Assembly (NCBI GenBank): GCA_900314295.1
Contig: OMUU01000102.1
Coordinates: forward strand, 1 to 64,000
DNA length: 64,000 nucleotides
Source: an uncultured Lachnospiraceae bacterium
Lineage (GTDB): Bacteria > Bacillota > Clostridia > Lachnospirales > Lachnospiraceae
Direction of reading: 5' to 3'
Shown one piece after another: positions 26,933 through 36,359 of this stretch. A program made the position numbers and the translations under genes. The notes below the pieces were generated by a model. That model did no database searches, had not been told where the DNA came from, and saw only the letters and a program-made list of their open reading frames with translations. The number at the start of each line of letters is the position of its first letter. Position 1 is the first letter of the stretch.

Positions 26933-28252
26933 ATGAACAAGCTCGGCAAGAAATTACTGTGTCTGTGTATGACCGGCATGATTGCGTTTACGGCGCCGGC
27001 AGCGACAACTGTATCCTCTGCGATACCGGTATATGCGGAAGTATCCGTCGGAAATTTTACGGACGAGGATTTTAATATTTTCAGCAATATGATCGGAGCG
27101 TGCGAGTCCGGCGGGCTGGTATATGGTCAGCGGGATTATGCAACCTATCTCTCACTGGCAGACAGCTGGGGAACGGAGCATACGATTACAATAGGCTGGT
27201 GGTCGGCTTACGGCAATAACGGCCGTGCTCTTTTGAAGCGGATCTATGATGCGGATCCGGCTCTGTTCCGGAGCATCGATTCGGACGGATCGATTCAGAG
27301 CATGCTCGAAAAGGACTGGGAGACGCTCGGTTGGGAGCCGACAGCGGCTCAGAAGGATGTTATAGTCCGTCTGATTACGACAGATACCGGAAAGAAATGT
27401 CAGGACGAGGCATTCAAGGAATTTGCGAAGAGCTATATCGAGAATTGTCAATCCCTGTATACAAATGATGTGGCTGCCTGCATGATGTATGGGGAAATTG
27501 GCATGCTGGGCGGTGAGGCCGCGGCGAAGCGGATTTTTAATCGGGTTGAGGATGATTATTCCTCGAACTTCAGTCTGGATAATATCATGGCTGCTCTGTC
27601 TGATGATCAGAAGGCAAGCACGAATCCGTATTCGGTGAGCGGTGCTATCTATAATACGCGGCACAGACTTTTCTATGAATGGATCAATACATATCTTCAG
27701 CCGACGGATCCTCAGGCAAACGGAGTATTCACCGATGTGCAAAATACTTCCGCGTATTACTTTGAACCGGTTTACTGGGCGTATCAAAACCAGGTGACCA
27801 GCGGAACGAGCAGCACGACATTCAGTCCTTCGAATACGACGACAAGGGCAGAGATCATTACGTGGATGTACCGGCTGCTGGGAAACGGAGAGGTAAGTGC
27901 CAGCGCCGGATTTACGGATGTTTCACCGTCGTCATATTATTATCAGGCGGTGAACTGGGCGGGTCAGCATGGAATTTCCGCGGGACTGGGGGACGGATCC
28001 TTCGGGGCGGCGGTAAACTGCACCAGAGCGCAGATCATTACGATGCTCTATCGATGCTACGCGGGCGGAACCGGAAGCTATACCAGCAGTTTCCGTGATG
28101 TATCAGCAAGCGCTTATTATTATAATGCGGTCGGCTGGGCCGTGCAGAATGGTATTACAAGCGGTATCTCGGCTTCTACCTTCTCACCGGAGGCGTCGTG
28201 CAGCAGGGCGGAGGCAGTGACCTTCCTGTACCGGGCAGCATCAAGATTCTGA
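26933..28252 (+). CDS. Secreted wall protein with three SLH domains and a possible muramidase-like N-terminal part
   Basis: The 439-residue protein has a signal peptide (KLLCLCMTGMIAFTAPAATT, cleavage near YAE, about residue 36). Residues about 40-265 have ACESGG, YATYLSLADSWGTEHTITIG-WWSAYGNNGRALL and ENCQSLYTNDVAACMMYGEIG. This pattern looks like a lysozyme- or chitosanase-type enzyme with an early glutamate, but no family is certain. Three SLH repeats follow from about 270, each with the form FxDV..S.YYxxAVxWAxxxGIxSG and RAE/RAQ. They would anchor the protein to secondary wall polymers. It has its own promoter and terminator and is unrelated to the glycosidase operon before it. Confidence 0.82.
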   Translation: MNKLGKKLLCLCMTGMIAFTAPAATTVSSAIPVYAEVSVGNFTDEDFNIFSNMIGACESGGLVYGQRDYATYLSLADSWGTEHTITIGWWSAYGNNGRALLKRIYDADPALFRSIDSDGSIQSMLEKDWETLGWEPTAAQKDVIVRLITTDTGKKCQDEAFKEFAKSYIENCQSLYTNDVAACMMYGEIGMLGGEAAAKRIFNRVEDDYSSNFSLDNIMAALSDDQKASTNPYSVSGAIYNTRHRLFYEWINTYLQPTDPQANGVFTDVQNTSAYYFEPVYWAYQNQVTSGTSSTTFSPSNTTTRAEIITWMYRLLGNGEVSASAGFTDVSPSSYYYQAVNWAGQHGISAGLGDGSFGAAVNCTRAQIITMLYRCYAGGTGSYTSSFRDVSASAYYYNAVGWAVQNGITSGISASTFSPEASCSRAEAVTFLYRAASRF

Positions 28253-28309
28253 GAGAAGCATATGAAAGAAAAATTAAATACGAGTCATTCTTAGTGTTTT
28301 AAAGGGTTT

Positions 28310-28350
28310 AAGGGCGTTTGAACAAACGAAAGTTTTTCAGGCGTCCTTTT
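28310..28350 (+). terminator. Terminator of the SLH protein gene
   Basis: AAGGGCGTTTGAA and TTCAGGCGTCCTTTT pair over about 12 positions with some G-T pairs and end in T bases. Confidence 0.55.
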
Positions 28351-28356
28351 ATTTAC

Positions 28357-28397
28357 GCGAACAGTGAGCCGCAGCCGAATGCGAAGTATTCGTGTGC
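28357..28397. repeat. Dispersed 41-bp repeat, copy 1
   Basis: A 41-bp sequence matching the copy at 32027-32067 at 37 of 41 positions. It starts a few bases after a terminator T run, as does the other copy. The inner part CGAAT-GCGAAGT-ATTCG can form a hairpin, here extended by GCCGCA/TGCGGC. Confidence 0.7.
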
Positions 28398-28636
28398 GGC
28401 GAGCGTCGCGATAGCGAGATAAAACTCGCGCAGCGTGTTTTTATCTCCTCAAGCTCAAAAATGACCTTGTTTCAGAATCTATACAGATGTGATACAATTG
28501 CAGGAATAGCAATTGCAGGAATAGTAATCAGGCGGAAAACATTGGTGTTAAAAAAATGTTTGGGCATGCCGGTGATTCAAATGCGGTAAAATTAAGAGAC
28601 GGAAAGAGCCAGATGATGAACGGAAATGGAGAACAT
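28398..28636. other. Spacer before the C-S lyase gene
   Basis: It contains a GAGATAAAA/TTTTATCTC inverted repeat (28416-28424 and 28439-28447) and a 15-bp tandem duplication CAATTGCAGGAATAG at 28495-28524. No gene with a good start is visible. A short open frame across 28392-28589 has no ribosome-binding site and consists of repeat-derived sequence. Confidence 0.5.
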
Positions 28637-30373
28637 ATGAAGTATGATTTTACATCGATTATTGACAGACACGGACAGGATGCCACAGCGGTAGATGCTG
28701 CCGGGAAGCATGTCTGGGGATTTGAGCCCGGAGCGCCGATGGATGGATTTGATTTTATTCCGATGTGGGTGGCGGATATGAATTTTAAAACCTGCCCGGC
28801 GATTGCGGATGCGATCATCAGGCGGGCACAGCACCCTCTGTTCGGATATTTTGAGCCTAAGGAAGCGTATTATGACGCGATCATCCGGTGGCAGAGGGAA
28901 CGCAACCATGTGACAGGACTTACGCGAGAAAATATCGGATATGAAAACGGTGTTCACGGATTTATCTCGAGTGTGATTGATGTGCTGACGCAGCCGGGAG
29001 ACCGGATTTTTCTTCATCGGCCTTATTACGTCGGCTTCATCGGCGACATCATCGGCAAGGGGCGGCGCCCGGTATTCAGCGATTTGAAGAAGGATGAGAA
29101 AAACATCTGGCGGATGGACTACGAGGATATGGACCGGAAGATCCGGGAGAATCATGTCCGTCTGGCAATTTTCTGTTCGCCGCATAATCCGTGCGGAAGG
29201 GTTTGGACAAGAGAAGAAATGGAAAAGGCGATGGAGGTCTACCGCAGAAATGACTGTCTGGTAATCAGTGATGAGATCTGGTCGGACCTGACGTACACGG
29301 GGCATTCTCACGTTCCGGCTCAGATGGTCAGCGCATGGGCCCGTGAGCATGTCCTGGCGGCGTATGCGCCGAGTAAGACCTTCAATCTGGCAGGGCTTGT
29401 CGGAAGCTATCATATCATATATAATCAGAAGCTCCATGAGAGAGTCACGGACTTTTCTGCGAATACCCACTACAATGAAATGAATGTTTTCAGCGAGCAT
29501 GCACTGATTGCGGCGTACAGCCGCGAAGGGCAGGAATGGACCGATGAGCTAAGATGTGTTCTGGAGGAGAACTGCTGCACGGCGGTTGATTTCATCCGGA
29601 AAAATTTCGAAGGAGTGGATGTTTCGATGCCGGAGGGAACCTATATGCTGTTTCTGGACTGCACCGCCTTCTGCAGGAGAAGTGGAAGAACGATCGATGA
29701 GGTTCTCAGAGCCGGCTGGAACGTGGGAGTCGGCTGGCAGACGGGCCGCGCATTCGGAGGAAACTGCCACATCCGTGTCAATCTGGCTCTGCCGAAAATG
29801 AAATTGGTGGAGGCCCTTGAACGGATGCGGGAATATGTCTTCACAGACACAGAAACGAAGGCTTATGCATGCATTCATGATTCAACAGATGCGTTCAAAA
29901 CAGATAGCGGGGAAATCAATGTCTTCGGGGCCGACGTCAAAGAAGCAGATGAATCCGAGTCGGATCGGAATACAGATGGATTGAACGGAAAAGGCGGAAT
30001 TATTCGGAGCGATGAGAAGGAAGAGCTTTGCAATGCAGACGGACAAATCATAGAGAAAGAGGAGAGCAGCGGCGGAGAGCATCTGGTAAGTGATGATTTT
30101 TCTGCAGGCTGGGTGTACAATGAGGACGGTCTTCTGACGGTTTCCGATGACAGAAACCGGGATATGACGGTGGAGGCTGTGAAGAGGCTTCTCGGGAATT
30201 ATCCGGTGGAGGAGTGTCATCTTGCGGGTTTTGTAAATGGAAATATTGTGGGAAATAAGGATATGGAGGAAGCGAGGAATTACTGCCGGATTCTGTTGAA
30301 CGGAGGCTTGAAGATAGCGGAGCTTTTTACGGATGAGGAATGTGTAAAGCTCAGGCAGATCGGGATTTTCTGA
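28637..30373 (+). CDS. PatB/MalY-type PLP-dependent C-S lyase/aminotransferase with a long C-terminal extension
   Basis: A 578-residue protein from the ATG at 28637 (GGAG site 5 bases upstream). Residues 1-390 are a fold-type I PLP enzyme: FIPMWVADMNFKTCPAI, GYENGVHGFISSVI, FCSPHNPCGRVW, SDEIWSDL, the PLP lysine K247 in APSKTFNLAGL and the C-terminal NCHIRVNLALP. MalY/PatB proteins cleave cystathionine or similar thioethers and stop at about 390 residues. Here about 185 more residues follow: an acidic, Ser/Glu-rich linker (about 395-480) and a compact end with DMTVEAVKRLLGNYPVEECHL-AGFVNGNIVGNKDMEE. The end matches nothing I recognise. Frame and codon use continue smoothly, so it is a fusion rather than a frameshift artefact. 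Confidence 0.85.
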   Translation: MKYDFTSIIDRHGQDATAVDAAGKHVWGFEPGAPMDGFDFIPMWVADMNFKTCPAIADAIIRRAQHPLFGYFEPKEAYYDAIIRWQRERNHVTGLTRENIGYENGVHGFISSVIDVLTQPGDRIFLHRPYYVGFIGDIIGKGRRPVFSDLKKDEKNIWRMDYEDMDRKIRENHVRLAIFCSPHNPCGRVWTREEMEKAMEVYRRNDCLVISDEIWSDLTYTGHSHVPAQMVSAWAREHVLAAYAPSKTFNLAGLVGSYHIIYNQKLHERVTDFSANTHYNEMNVFSEHALIAAYSREGQEWTDELRCVLEENCCTAVDFIRKNFEGVDVSMPEGTYMLFLDCTAFCRRSGRTIDEVLRAGWNVGVGWQTGRAFGGNCHIRVNLALPKMKLVEALERMREYVFTDTETKAYACIHDSTDAFKTDSGEINVFGADVKEADESESDRNTDGLNGKGGIIRSDEKEELCNADGQIIEKEESSGGEHLVSDDFSAGWVYNEDGLLTVSDDRNRDMTVEAVKRLLGNYPVEECHLAGFVNGNIVGNKDMEEARNYCRILLNGGLKIAELFTDEECVKLRQIGIF

Positions 30374-30440
30374 TTGTTGCATTTTCGGTATGCAGGGATC
30401 AGGAACGTAAAAGGTACCATACAGTAGTTCGAATATAAAT

Positions 30441-31880
30441 ATGAAAAATTTAAGCAATACAAGTACATTGGAAAAAGAAAATGAGGAGAGACAGTACAGG
30501 AGGATGACGGAGACGCCGGTGTCGAAGCTGATTCTGCAGCTGGCGGTTCCTACCATCATCAGCATGCTGATCACGAATATTTACAACACCGGGGACACCT
30601 ATTTTGTCAGCCGGATCGGAACCTCCGCGTCTGGGGCAGTCGGGATCGTATTTGCGCTGATGGCAATTTTTCAGGCACTCGGTTTCATGTTCGGTCACGG
30701 TGCCGGAAGCATCATATCCAGACATCTGGGCGCGGAGGATCCGGATGCGGCGGTGAAGTTCGCGTCTACGTCATTTTTTGGCAGCTTTGGTGTGGGAATT
30801 CTTGCCGCGCTTTTCTGCATGGTGTTCATGAATCCAATTCTCCGGCTTCTGGGGACGACGGATACGATTCTGCCGTATGCAAGAGCATATGCGTTCTGGA
30901 TTTTTCTATCCGGTCCGTTTCTGGCGACGAGCTGTGTGCTGAACAACATCCTCCGTTATGAAGGACGGGCTTTCTACGCAATGATCGGGCTCACGGCGGG
31001 CGGTATCCTGAATCTGATCGGAGATCCGATTCTGATGTTTGGCTTTCACCTGGGTGTCAGCGGGGCCGGGATATCGACCGCCGTCTCACAGGTTATCAGC
31101 TTTCTGATTCTTCTCCGGATGTTCTACAGCGGTAAAACCGTGACGCACTTCTCGATTAGCACCGTCGGAAGAACGGCTTCCGGTTTGTTCCGGTGGAAAA
31201 CTCTCGGAAGAGATATCTCTGACATTGTGAAGACCGGTTTTGCCAGCTTCGTGCGGCAGACATTAAACAGCGTGTCGACGGGATTTCTTACCTCTCAGGC
31301 ATCCGCCTATGGAGACGCGGCGATTGCCGGGATGAGCATTGTCGGAAGAGTGGTATTCCTGATGGTTTCCGTTGCAATCGGTATCGGACAGGGTCTGCAG
31401 CCGGTTGCCGCCTTTAATTACGGGGCAGGGAAATACCGGAGAGTGAAGCGCGGGTACGGATTTACCGTGGCGGCAGGAACGGTCGTTCTGGGTATCATTG
31501 CTCTTGTGATGGCTGTTTTTGCCTCACCTGTGATTGCATGGTTCCGTCCCGATGCGGATGTGGTGAGGATCGGAGCGCCGGCGCTTCGATGGCAGTGCGC
31601 GACCTGTCTGCTGCAGGCGTGGATTATCGGTTCCAACATGTTGTTCCAGAGCATTGGCAAGAGCTTTCGTGCTTCTCTTCTCGCCGCACTGAAGAGCGGC
31701 GTCTGCTTCATACCGCTGGTATGTATTCTTCCGAAGTTCTGGGGAATCAACGGTGTGATCCTGGCACAGCCGCTTGCTGACGTGATTACAGCGGCGGTCA
31801 CGGTGCCCTTTATCGTACCGTTTATGCGGGAGCTTCGGGAGGCGGAGCAGAAGGCGGCGCGTAATTATAAAAAGGTATAA
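30441..31880 (+). CDS. MATE family multidrug/solute efflux protein
   Basis: The 479-residue membrane protein has about 12 hydrophobic segments. The first MATE half has ILQLAVPTIISMLITNIYNTGDTYFVSRIG and the second half has IVKTGFASFVRQTLNSVSTGFLT. These proteins export cationic drugs or metabolites in exchange for sodium or protons. No regulator is adjacent. The gene begins 67 bases after the C-S lyase gene and could share its transcript. A terminator follows at 31984. Confidence 0.92.
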   Translation: MKNLSNTSTLEKENEERQYRRMTETPVSKLILQLAVPTIISMLITNIYNTGDTYFVSRIGTSASGAVGIVFALMAIFQALGFMFGHGAGSIISRHLGAEDPDAAVKFASTSFFGSFGVGILAALFCMVFMNPILRLLGTTDTILPYARAYAFWIFLSGPFLATSCVLNNILRYEGRAFYAMIGLTAGGILNLIGDPILMFGFHLGVSGAGISTAVSQVISFLILLRMFYSGKTVTHFSISTVGRTASGLFRWKTLGRDISDIVKTGFASFVRQTLNSVSTGFLTSQASAYGDAAIAGMSIVGRVVFLMVSVAIGIGQGLQPVAAFNYGAGKYRRVKRGYGFTVAAGTVVLGIIALVMAVFASPVIAWFRPDADVVRIGAPALRWQCATCLLQAWIIGSNMLFQSIGKSFRASLLAALKSGVCFIPLVCILPKFWGINGVILAQPLADVITAAVTVPFIVPFMRELREAEQKAARNYKKV

Positions 31881-31983
31881 GTGCGCCTGATGCAGATATA
31901 TGCTAAAAAATGAGTATTTACGATGGCTGAGCAGGCGGGGTATAGTACTCATGGAAAAGTAAATGGATTAAGCCATTTCAAAG

Positions 31984-32024
31984 GAGAAACGGAGCAAAAA
32001 TTATGCTTCTGTTTCTCTTTTTTT
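31984..32024 (+). terminator. Intrinsic terminator after the MATE gene
   Basis: GAGAAAC (31984-31990) pairs with GTTTCTC (32011-32017), and AGCA pairs with TGCT inside, with a seven-T run at 32018-32024. It lies 72 bases before ureA, so it separates the urease operon from the MATE gene or, if transcripts pass through, attenuates ureA. Confidence 0.75.
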
Positions 32025-32026
32025 AT

Positions 32027-32067
32027 GCGAACAATGAGCCACAGCCAAATGCGAAGTATTCGTTTGC
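32027..32067. repeat. Dispersed 41-bp repeat, copy 2, in the ureA leader
   Basis: The match to 28357-28397 is 37 of 41 bases. It lies between the MATE terminator and the ribosome-binding site of ureA, so it would be part of the ureA leader if transcription starts upstream. All four differences are purine changes or G-T changes outside the inner GCGAAGTATTCG core. Confidence 0.7.
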
Positions 32068-32095
32068 AAACAGGGAACGAGAAAGGGAGGTATTT

Positions 32096-32398
32096 ATGCA
32101 ATTGACAGAGCGTGAGCGCGAAAAAATGATGATCAGTCTGGCAGCCATGATCGCGCAGAAACGGAAGGACAGAGGTGTGAAGCTGAACCATCCGGAAAGC
32201 GTTGCAATTATTACCAGCTATATTCTGGAGGGCGCAAGAGACGGTAAGACCGTAGCGGAGCTCATGGATGAGGGAGCCCGGATTCTGACAAGAGATGACG
32301 TTATGGAAGGTGTGCCGGAGATGATTCCGATGATTCAGGTCGAGGCAACCTTTGTAGACGGCACAAAGCTCGTCACCATCCACGACCCGATCCGCTGA
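32096..32398 (+). CDS. ureA: Urease subunit gamma
   Basis: A 100-residue subunit starting [20 protein letters not shown] at an ATG 5 bases after GGGAGG. The family block [30 protein letters not shown] is present and the protein ends in VTIHDPI. It forms the (alpha-beta-gamma)3 urease with UreB and UreC, hydrolysing urea to ammonia and carbamate. It is the first gene of the seven-gene operon ureA-B-C-E-F-G-D. A 146-base gap separates it from ureB, longer than usual. Confidence 0.97.
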   Translation: MQLTEREREKMMISLAAMIAQKRKDRGVKLNHPESVAIITSYILEGARDGKTVAELMDEGARILTRDDVMEGVPEMIPMIQVEATFVDGTKLVTIHDPIR

Positions 32399-32544
32399 AT
32401 CAAAAATTTCTTTCGAAAGAACATAAGATGACAGGATGGCTGCATGGGAAGGCGGACAGCAGCGAAATCTCCGGAGTGTGAAGATTCGCATATGGGGTTC
32501 GCAGAGCAGGCAGATGCAAAGAACACAGCAGAAAGGAGCAGTCT

Positions 32545-32901
32545 ATGATTCCAGGAGAGGTTCATTTTGCGACAGATAAACCGGTTCCTTACAATGAGGG
32601 TTATGAGGCCATTGAGCTGGAAGTAAAGAATGTAGGAGACAGAGCGGTTCAGGTTGGATCAGAGTATCATTTTTATGAGGCGAACGAGCAGGGGCTGAAA
32701 TTTGACCGCGAGAAGGCATATGGAAAGCGTCTCGATATTGCGGCTGGCACGGCAATCCGTTTTGAGCCGGGTGAGACGAGGACGGTACGTCTGATTGATT
32801 TCGGTGGAAAACGCAGAGTTTTTGGATTCAATAACCGTGTGAACGGGTATCTGGACAAAAATAAGAAAGCCCACAGCACAGATCTGGAGGTGACGGTATG
32901 A
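32545..32901 (+). CDS. ureB: Urease subunit beta
   Basis: A 118-residue subunit starting [20 protein letters not shown], with [21 protein letters not shown] and [20 protein letters not shown], the standard beta-subunit blocks. The tail is somewhat longer than in the Klebsiella protein and is lysine-rich. The stop codon overlaps the ureC start (ATGA), which indicates coupled translation. Confidence 0.97.
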   Translation: MIPGEVHFATDKPVPYNEGYEAIELEVKNVGDRAVQVGSEYHFYEANEQGLKFDREKAYGKRLDIAAGTAIRFEPGETRTVRLIDFGGKRRVFGFNNRVNGYLDKNKKAHSTDLEVTV

Positions 32902-34619
32902 GCTTTTATATGGACCGGAAACAGTATACACAGATGTTCGGACCGGCGGAAGGAGACAGCGTCCGCCTGGGAGACACGAATCTGTTCGCGAAGATAGAGA
33001 AAGATTATACCGTACACGGACAGGAGAGCAAATTCGGCGGCGGCAAGGTGCTTCGGGACGGAATGGGTGTCAGTGCGACAAAGACCAGAAGGGACAACCC
33101 GAAGGTTGCGGATACCATTATCACGGGAATCACAGTGATCGATTACACGGGGATCTACAAGGCGGATATCGGCATTCGTGATGGCAAGATCCTCGCCATC
33201 GGCAAGGGCGGAAACCCGGATATCATGGACAAGGTTGATTTCATCGTCGGAGCAAGTACAGAGGCGATTTCTGGTGAGGGACTGATTCTCACCGCGGGCG
33301 GCATTGATCTTCATGTTCATTATCTTTCAACCGGTCTGGCACATGCCGCACTGGACAACGGGATCACGACGCTCTTCGGAGGCGGAACTGGTCCTGCAGA
33401 CGGCTCGAACTCCGCCACGACCACACCGGGCGCATGGCATATTCAGCGCATGATCGAGGCCGTAGAAAATGATCCTCTGAACTATGGATTTATGGCAAAG
33501 GGTGCCGGCGCGACGCCGGAGACCATCGCCGAACAGGTGGAGGCAGGTGCTGCAGCTATCAAGACTCATGAGGACTGGGGCGCAACGGCAGCGGGAATCG
33601 ATAACTCCATCAAGGCGGCGGACAAGTATGATGTTCAGTATGCGGTACATACCGACTCGCTGAACGAGGGCGGATTTGTGGAGAACACTATCAATGCCTT
33701 TGCGGGGCGCACGGTTCATACCTTCCACACAGAGGGCGCCGGCGGCGGACATGCTCCGGACATTATGATCGTGGCTGGAGATGAGAACATCCTTCCATCC
33801 TCAACGAACCCGACGAACCCGTATACGCAGAACGTTATTGACGAGCTTTTTGACATGACGATGGTCTGCCACAATCTGGACCCGAAGGTTCCGGAGGATG
33901 TCGCGTTTGCGGAGTCCCGTGTCAGAAAACAGACGGTAGCCGCCGAGGATGTTCTCCATGACATGGGCGCTCTCAGCGTTATGACATCAGATGCGATGGC
34001 GATGGGCCGTGTCGGCGAAGTGGCGATGCGCTGCTGGCAGCTGGCGGACAAGATGAAACAGCAGAGAGGACCTCTCGAGGGCGATTCCGAATATGATGAC
34101 AACAACCGGATCAAGAGATATGTGGCAAAATATACCATCAATCCGGCCATTGTGAATGGTATTTCCGATTATGTAGGCTCCGTTGAGGTCGGCAAGTATG
34201 CGGATCTGGTCATCTGGGATCCGAAGTTCTTCGGCGCGAAACCGAAGCTGGTTCTGAAAGCCGGTATGATCGTTTACGGTGTTGTCGGAGATGCTTCTTC
34301 CAGTCTTCCGACACCGGAACCAAGAATGATGAGAGACCTCTATGGCGCTTTCGGCAAGGCGGTGCAGAGCACAAGCATCACCTTTGTATCGACTTATGCG
34401 TATACGCACGGAATCAAGGAAAAGCTCGGTCTGAATAAGATTGTTCTTCCGGTTCACAACACGCGGAATCTCACGAAGAGAGATATGAAGCTGAACGACT
34501 ATGCGCCGAAGACGATCAAGATCGATCCCCAGACCTTCAATGTAACCATTGATGACGAGCTGATCAGCTGTGAGCCGGTGGATACGATTTCTCTGGCACA
34601 GCGGTATTATTTCTTCTAA
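32898..34619 (+). CDS. ureC: Urease subunit alpha (catalytic)
   Basis: The 573-residue catalytic subunit holds the two-nickel site: H139 and H141 in DLHVHY, the carbamylated lysine K222 and H224 in IKTHEDWG, and further histidines in VHTDSLNE and [15 protein letters not shown]. The mobile flap carries C324 and H325 in MVCHNLD, where most ureases have CHHLD. The conserved D in [14 protein letters not shown] is present. The segment after the first nickel histidines reads [13 protein letters not shown] instead of the more usual ICPQQ type. All residues needed for catalysis appear present, so an active enzyme is expected once the accessory proteins load nickel. Confidence 0.97.
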   Translation: MSFYMDRKQYTQMFGPAEGDSVRLGDTNLFAKIEKDYTVHGQESKFGGGKVLRDGMGVSATKTRRDNPKVADTIITGITVIDYTGIYKADIGIRDGKILAIGKGGNPDIMDKVDFIVGASTEAISGEGLILTAGGIDLHVHYLSTGLAHAALDNGITTLFGGGTGPADGSNSATTTPGAWHIQRMIEAVENDPLNYGFMAKGAGATPETIAEQVEAGAAAIKTHEDWGATAAGIDNSIKAADKYDVQYAVHTDSLNEGGFVENTINAFAGRTVHTFHTEGAGGGHAPDIMIVAGDENILPSSTNPTNPYTQNVIDELFDMTMVCHNLDPKVPEDVAFAESRVRKQTVAAEDVLHDMGALSVMTSDAMAMGRVGEVAMRCWQLADKMKQQRGPLEGDSEYDDNNRIKRYVAKYTINPAIVNGISDYVGSVEVGKYADLVIWDPKFFGAKPKLVLKAGMIVYGVVGDASSSLPTPEPRMMRDLYGAFGKAVQSTSITFVSTYAYTHGIKEKLGLNKIVLPVHNTRNLTKRDMKLNDYAPKTIKIDPQTFNVTIDDELISCEPVDTISLAQRYYFF

Positions 34620-34737
34620 GATATATAAAAACGCAGAATTGTTCAGATCCTCAATCTCGAGAACCTGTGGTTCTGTCGATGTGCTGAATAATTACAACAA
34701 CGCGAATAATTTTTCCGGCGGATTCGTCGGCAGGGGG

Positions 34738-34769
34738 CGGTCCGGACTGTCGGAATGGCAGCCGGACCG
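34738..34769 (+). promoter_or_regulatory. GC-rich hairpin between ureC and ureE
   Basis: CGGTCCGG and CCGGACCG (8 bp, perfect) enclose a further CTGTC/GGCAG pairing. It lies in the 205-base gap between structural and accessory genes and has no T run, so it is more likely an mRNA-stability or processing element than a terminator. Confidence 0.45.
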
Positions 34770-34824
34770 ATCTGTATATCAAGGAGCTGCTGCGGCAGCG
34801 GGATGAGAGGAGCTGTAAAGCATC

Positions 34825-35310
34825 ATGATTTTGACAGAAGTATACGGAAATATTCAGGACATTCCGGATCTGGAATCCTGGCATGTGGAGACCGCCCTGG
34901 TGAAGAGTGACGATCTCCTGAAATCGATTCTGCGCGTGACCTCAGATCATGGACGAGACTACGGAATCCGGCTTGCGGATGAGTCGCAGAAGCTGGAGAA
35001 TGGATCCGCCTTCATGCTCAGTCCGGGAAAGCTTCTGGTTCTGAGCGTCATTCCGGATGAGGTTATTGTGATTACACCTTCCGGTATGGATGAGATGGGC
35101 AGAACAGCGCATATGCTCGGAAATCTTCATAAGCCGGTGCAGATCAGAGACGGCAGGATCACTCTTCTGATGGATCCGGTGGTTCTGAAGACGCTGAAGG
35201 AGAGCGGAACAGCCTTCACAGTAGAGAAGGTGCAGCTGGATCAGCCCATGCAGTACGCGAATCTGACGCCGGGTACGCACATGCATTCCCACCATGCGGA
35301 TAAAAATTAG
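34825..35310 (+). CDS. ureE: Urease accessory protein UreE
   Basis: The 161-residue protein has the UreE layout: an N-terminal peptide-binding half with [20 protein letters not shown] and a C-terminal metal-binding half with [10 protein letters not shown]. It ends in a short histidine-rich tail, HMHSHH. UreE dimers carry nickel and hand it to the UreG-containing complex. The tail is much shorter than that of Klebsiella UreE. Its start is 205 bases after ureC. Confidence 0.93.
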   Translation: MILTEVYGNIQDIPDLESWHVETALVKSDDLLKSILRVTSDHGRDYGIRLADESQKLENGSAFMLSPGKLLVLSVIPDEVIVITPSGMDEMGRTAHMLGNLHKPVQIRDGRITLLMDPVVLKTLKESGTAFTVEKVQLDQPMQYANLTPGTHMHSHHADKN

Positions 35311-35408
35311 ACAGATACGGAAATATGTGCATTGAAGATACAGGGCGGCTGCCGTATGCGTGTGAGAATAGACAGAGCTGTCAACTTCGAAAGAGAGAGG
35401 ACAACAGA

Positions 35409-36101
35409 ATGAGAAAAGAGTTGCTGGAGGCATTTCAGATCTGTGATTCGACCTTTCCGATCGGCACATTTAACCACTCCTTCGGGATGGAAAACTATCT
35501 GTCGAGGAGAGTGATTCGAAAGGCACCGCAGTTCCGGGAGTGGCTGGAGAATTATTTTCGTTCGCAGTACCGCTATGGAGAAGGGCTGCTTGTCATTCTT
35601 TGCAGCCGTGCGCTCGACGATGGGCGGGAGGATGCGCTTCTGAAGTACGATGACATCATCAACCGGTCTGTAGCGGCAAGAGAGACCCGTGAAGGGAGCC
35701 GCATGATCGCGGTGCAGATGGCGGCGCTGATTCGAAAAATCTACGGGGACAGGTTTTCCTTTTTGAACCGGTATGCAGAGAGGATGGAGGTGGACGACTA
35801 CTTTGGCAGTCCGGCGATTGTATTTTCTGTCTTCGCGCACGAGATGGGAATTGACTGCAGGGATGCGTTCGAACTGTACGGCTACAGTGTCGCGTCCACG
35901 CTGGTGCAGAATGCGGTTCGTTCCGTGCCTCTGGGGCAGAGAGAAGGCCAGGTGATTCTGCACGACGTCATGCTTCTGATTACGGATCTTTTTGACCGGA
36001 CGAAGAACCTGGATGAGGAATATCTGGGTGCGAACATCCCCGGTCTTGAGCTGGCGCAGATCTGCCACGAGACGCAGGAAGCCCGACTATTCATGTCGTA
36101 G
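35409..36101 (+). CDS. ureF: Urease accessory protein UreF
   Basis: A 230-residue helical protein from the ATG at 35409, starting MRKELLEAFQICDSTFPIGT, with FNHSFGMENYLSRRVI and a C-terminal LGANIPGLELAQICHETQ. The opening DSTFPIGTFNHSFGME is the UreF signature. It bridges UreD and UreG in the nickel-insertion complex. It is followed by a 35-bp tandem repeat and then ureG. Confidence 0.94.
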   Translation: MRKELLEAFQICDSTFPIGTFNHSFGMENYLSRRVIRKAPQFREWLENYFRSQYRYGEGLLVILCSRALDDGREDALLKYDDIINRSVAARETREGSRMIAVQMAALIRKIYGDRFSFLNRYAERMEVDDYFGSPAIVFSVFAHEMGIDCRDAFELYGYSVASTLVQNAVRSVPLGQREGQVILHDVMLLITDLFDRTKNLDEEYLGANIPGLELAQICHETQEARLFMS

Positions 36102-36119
36102 GACAATGAGTCAGGGGAA

Positions 36120-36259
36120 GAGGGAAACGTATCAGATTGCTGTTTGTCAGGACAGAAGGGAATGTATCAGATCGCTGTTTGTCAGGGCAGAAAGGAACGT
36201 ATCAGATCGATGTTTGTCAGGGCAGATGGGAACGTATCATATCGCTGTTTCCTGAAAAA
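36120..36259 (+). repeat. 35-bp tandem repeat, nearly four units, between ureF and ureG
   Basis: The core ACGTATCAGAT (with small changes) recurs at 36127, 36162, 36197 and 36232, exactly 35 bases apart. The unit contains GCTGTTTGTCAGG(G/A)CAG. The fourth unit is incomplete. The period is not a multiple of three and no ribosome-binding site fits a gene here, so it is non-coding. Confidence 0.92.
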
Positions 36260-36359
36260 GGAGAAATCTAGCGAATGGAGAATGACCGGAGAATATGTGG
36301 GCTCACACGTGGAGCATGGGATCCATACGTAAGCATATCAAGAGAAAGGACGATAATTC

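Noticed and set aside
36120..36259. Possible CRISPR array
   Set aside because: The repeats are head-to-tail without unique spacers, so it is a simple tandem repeat.
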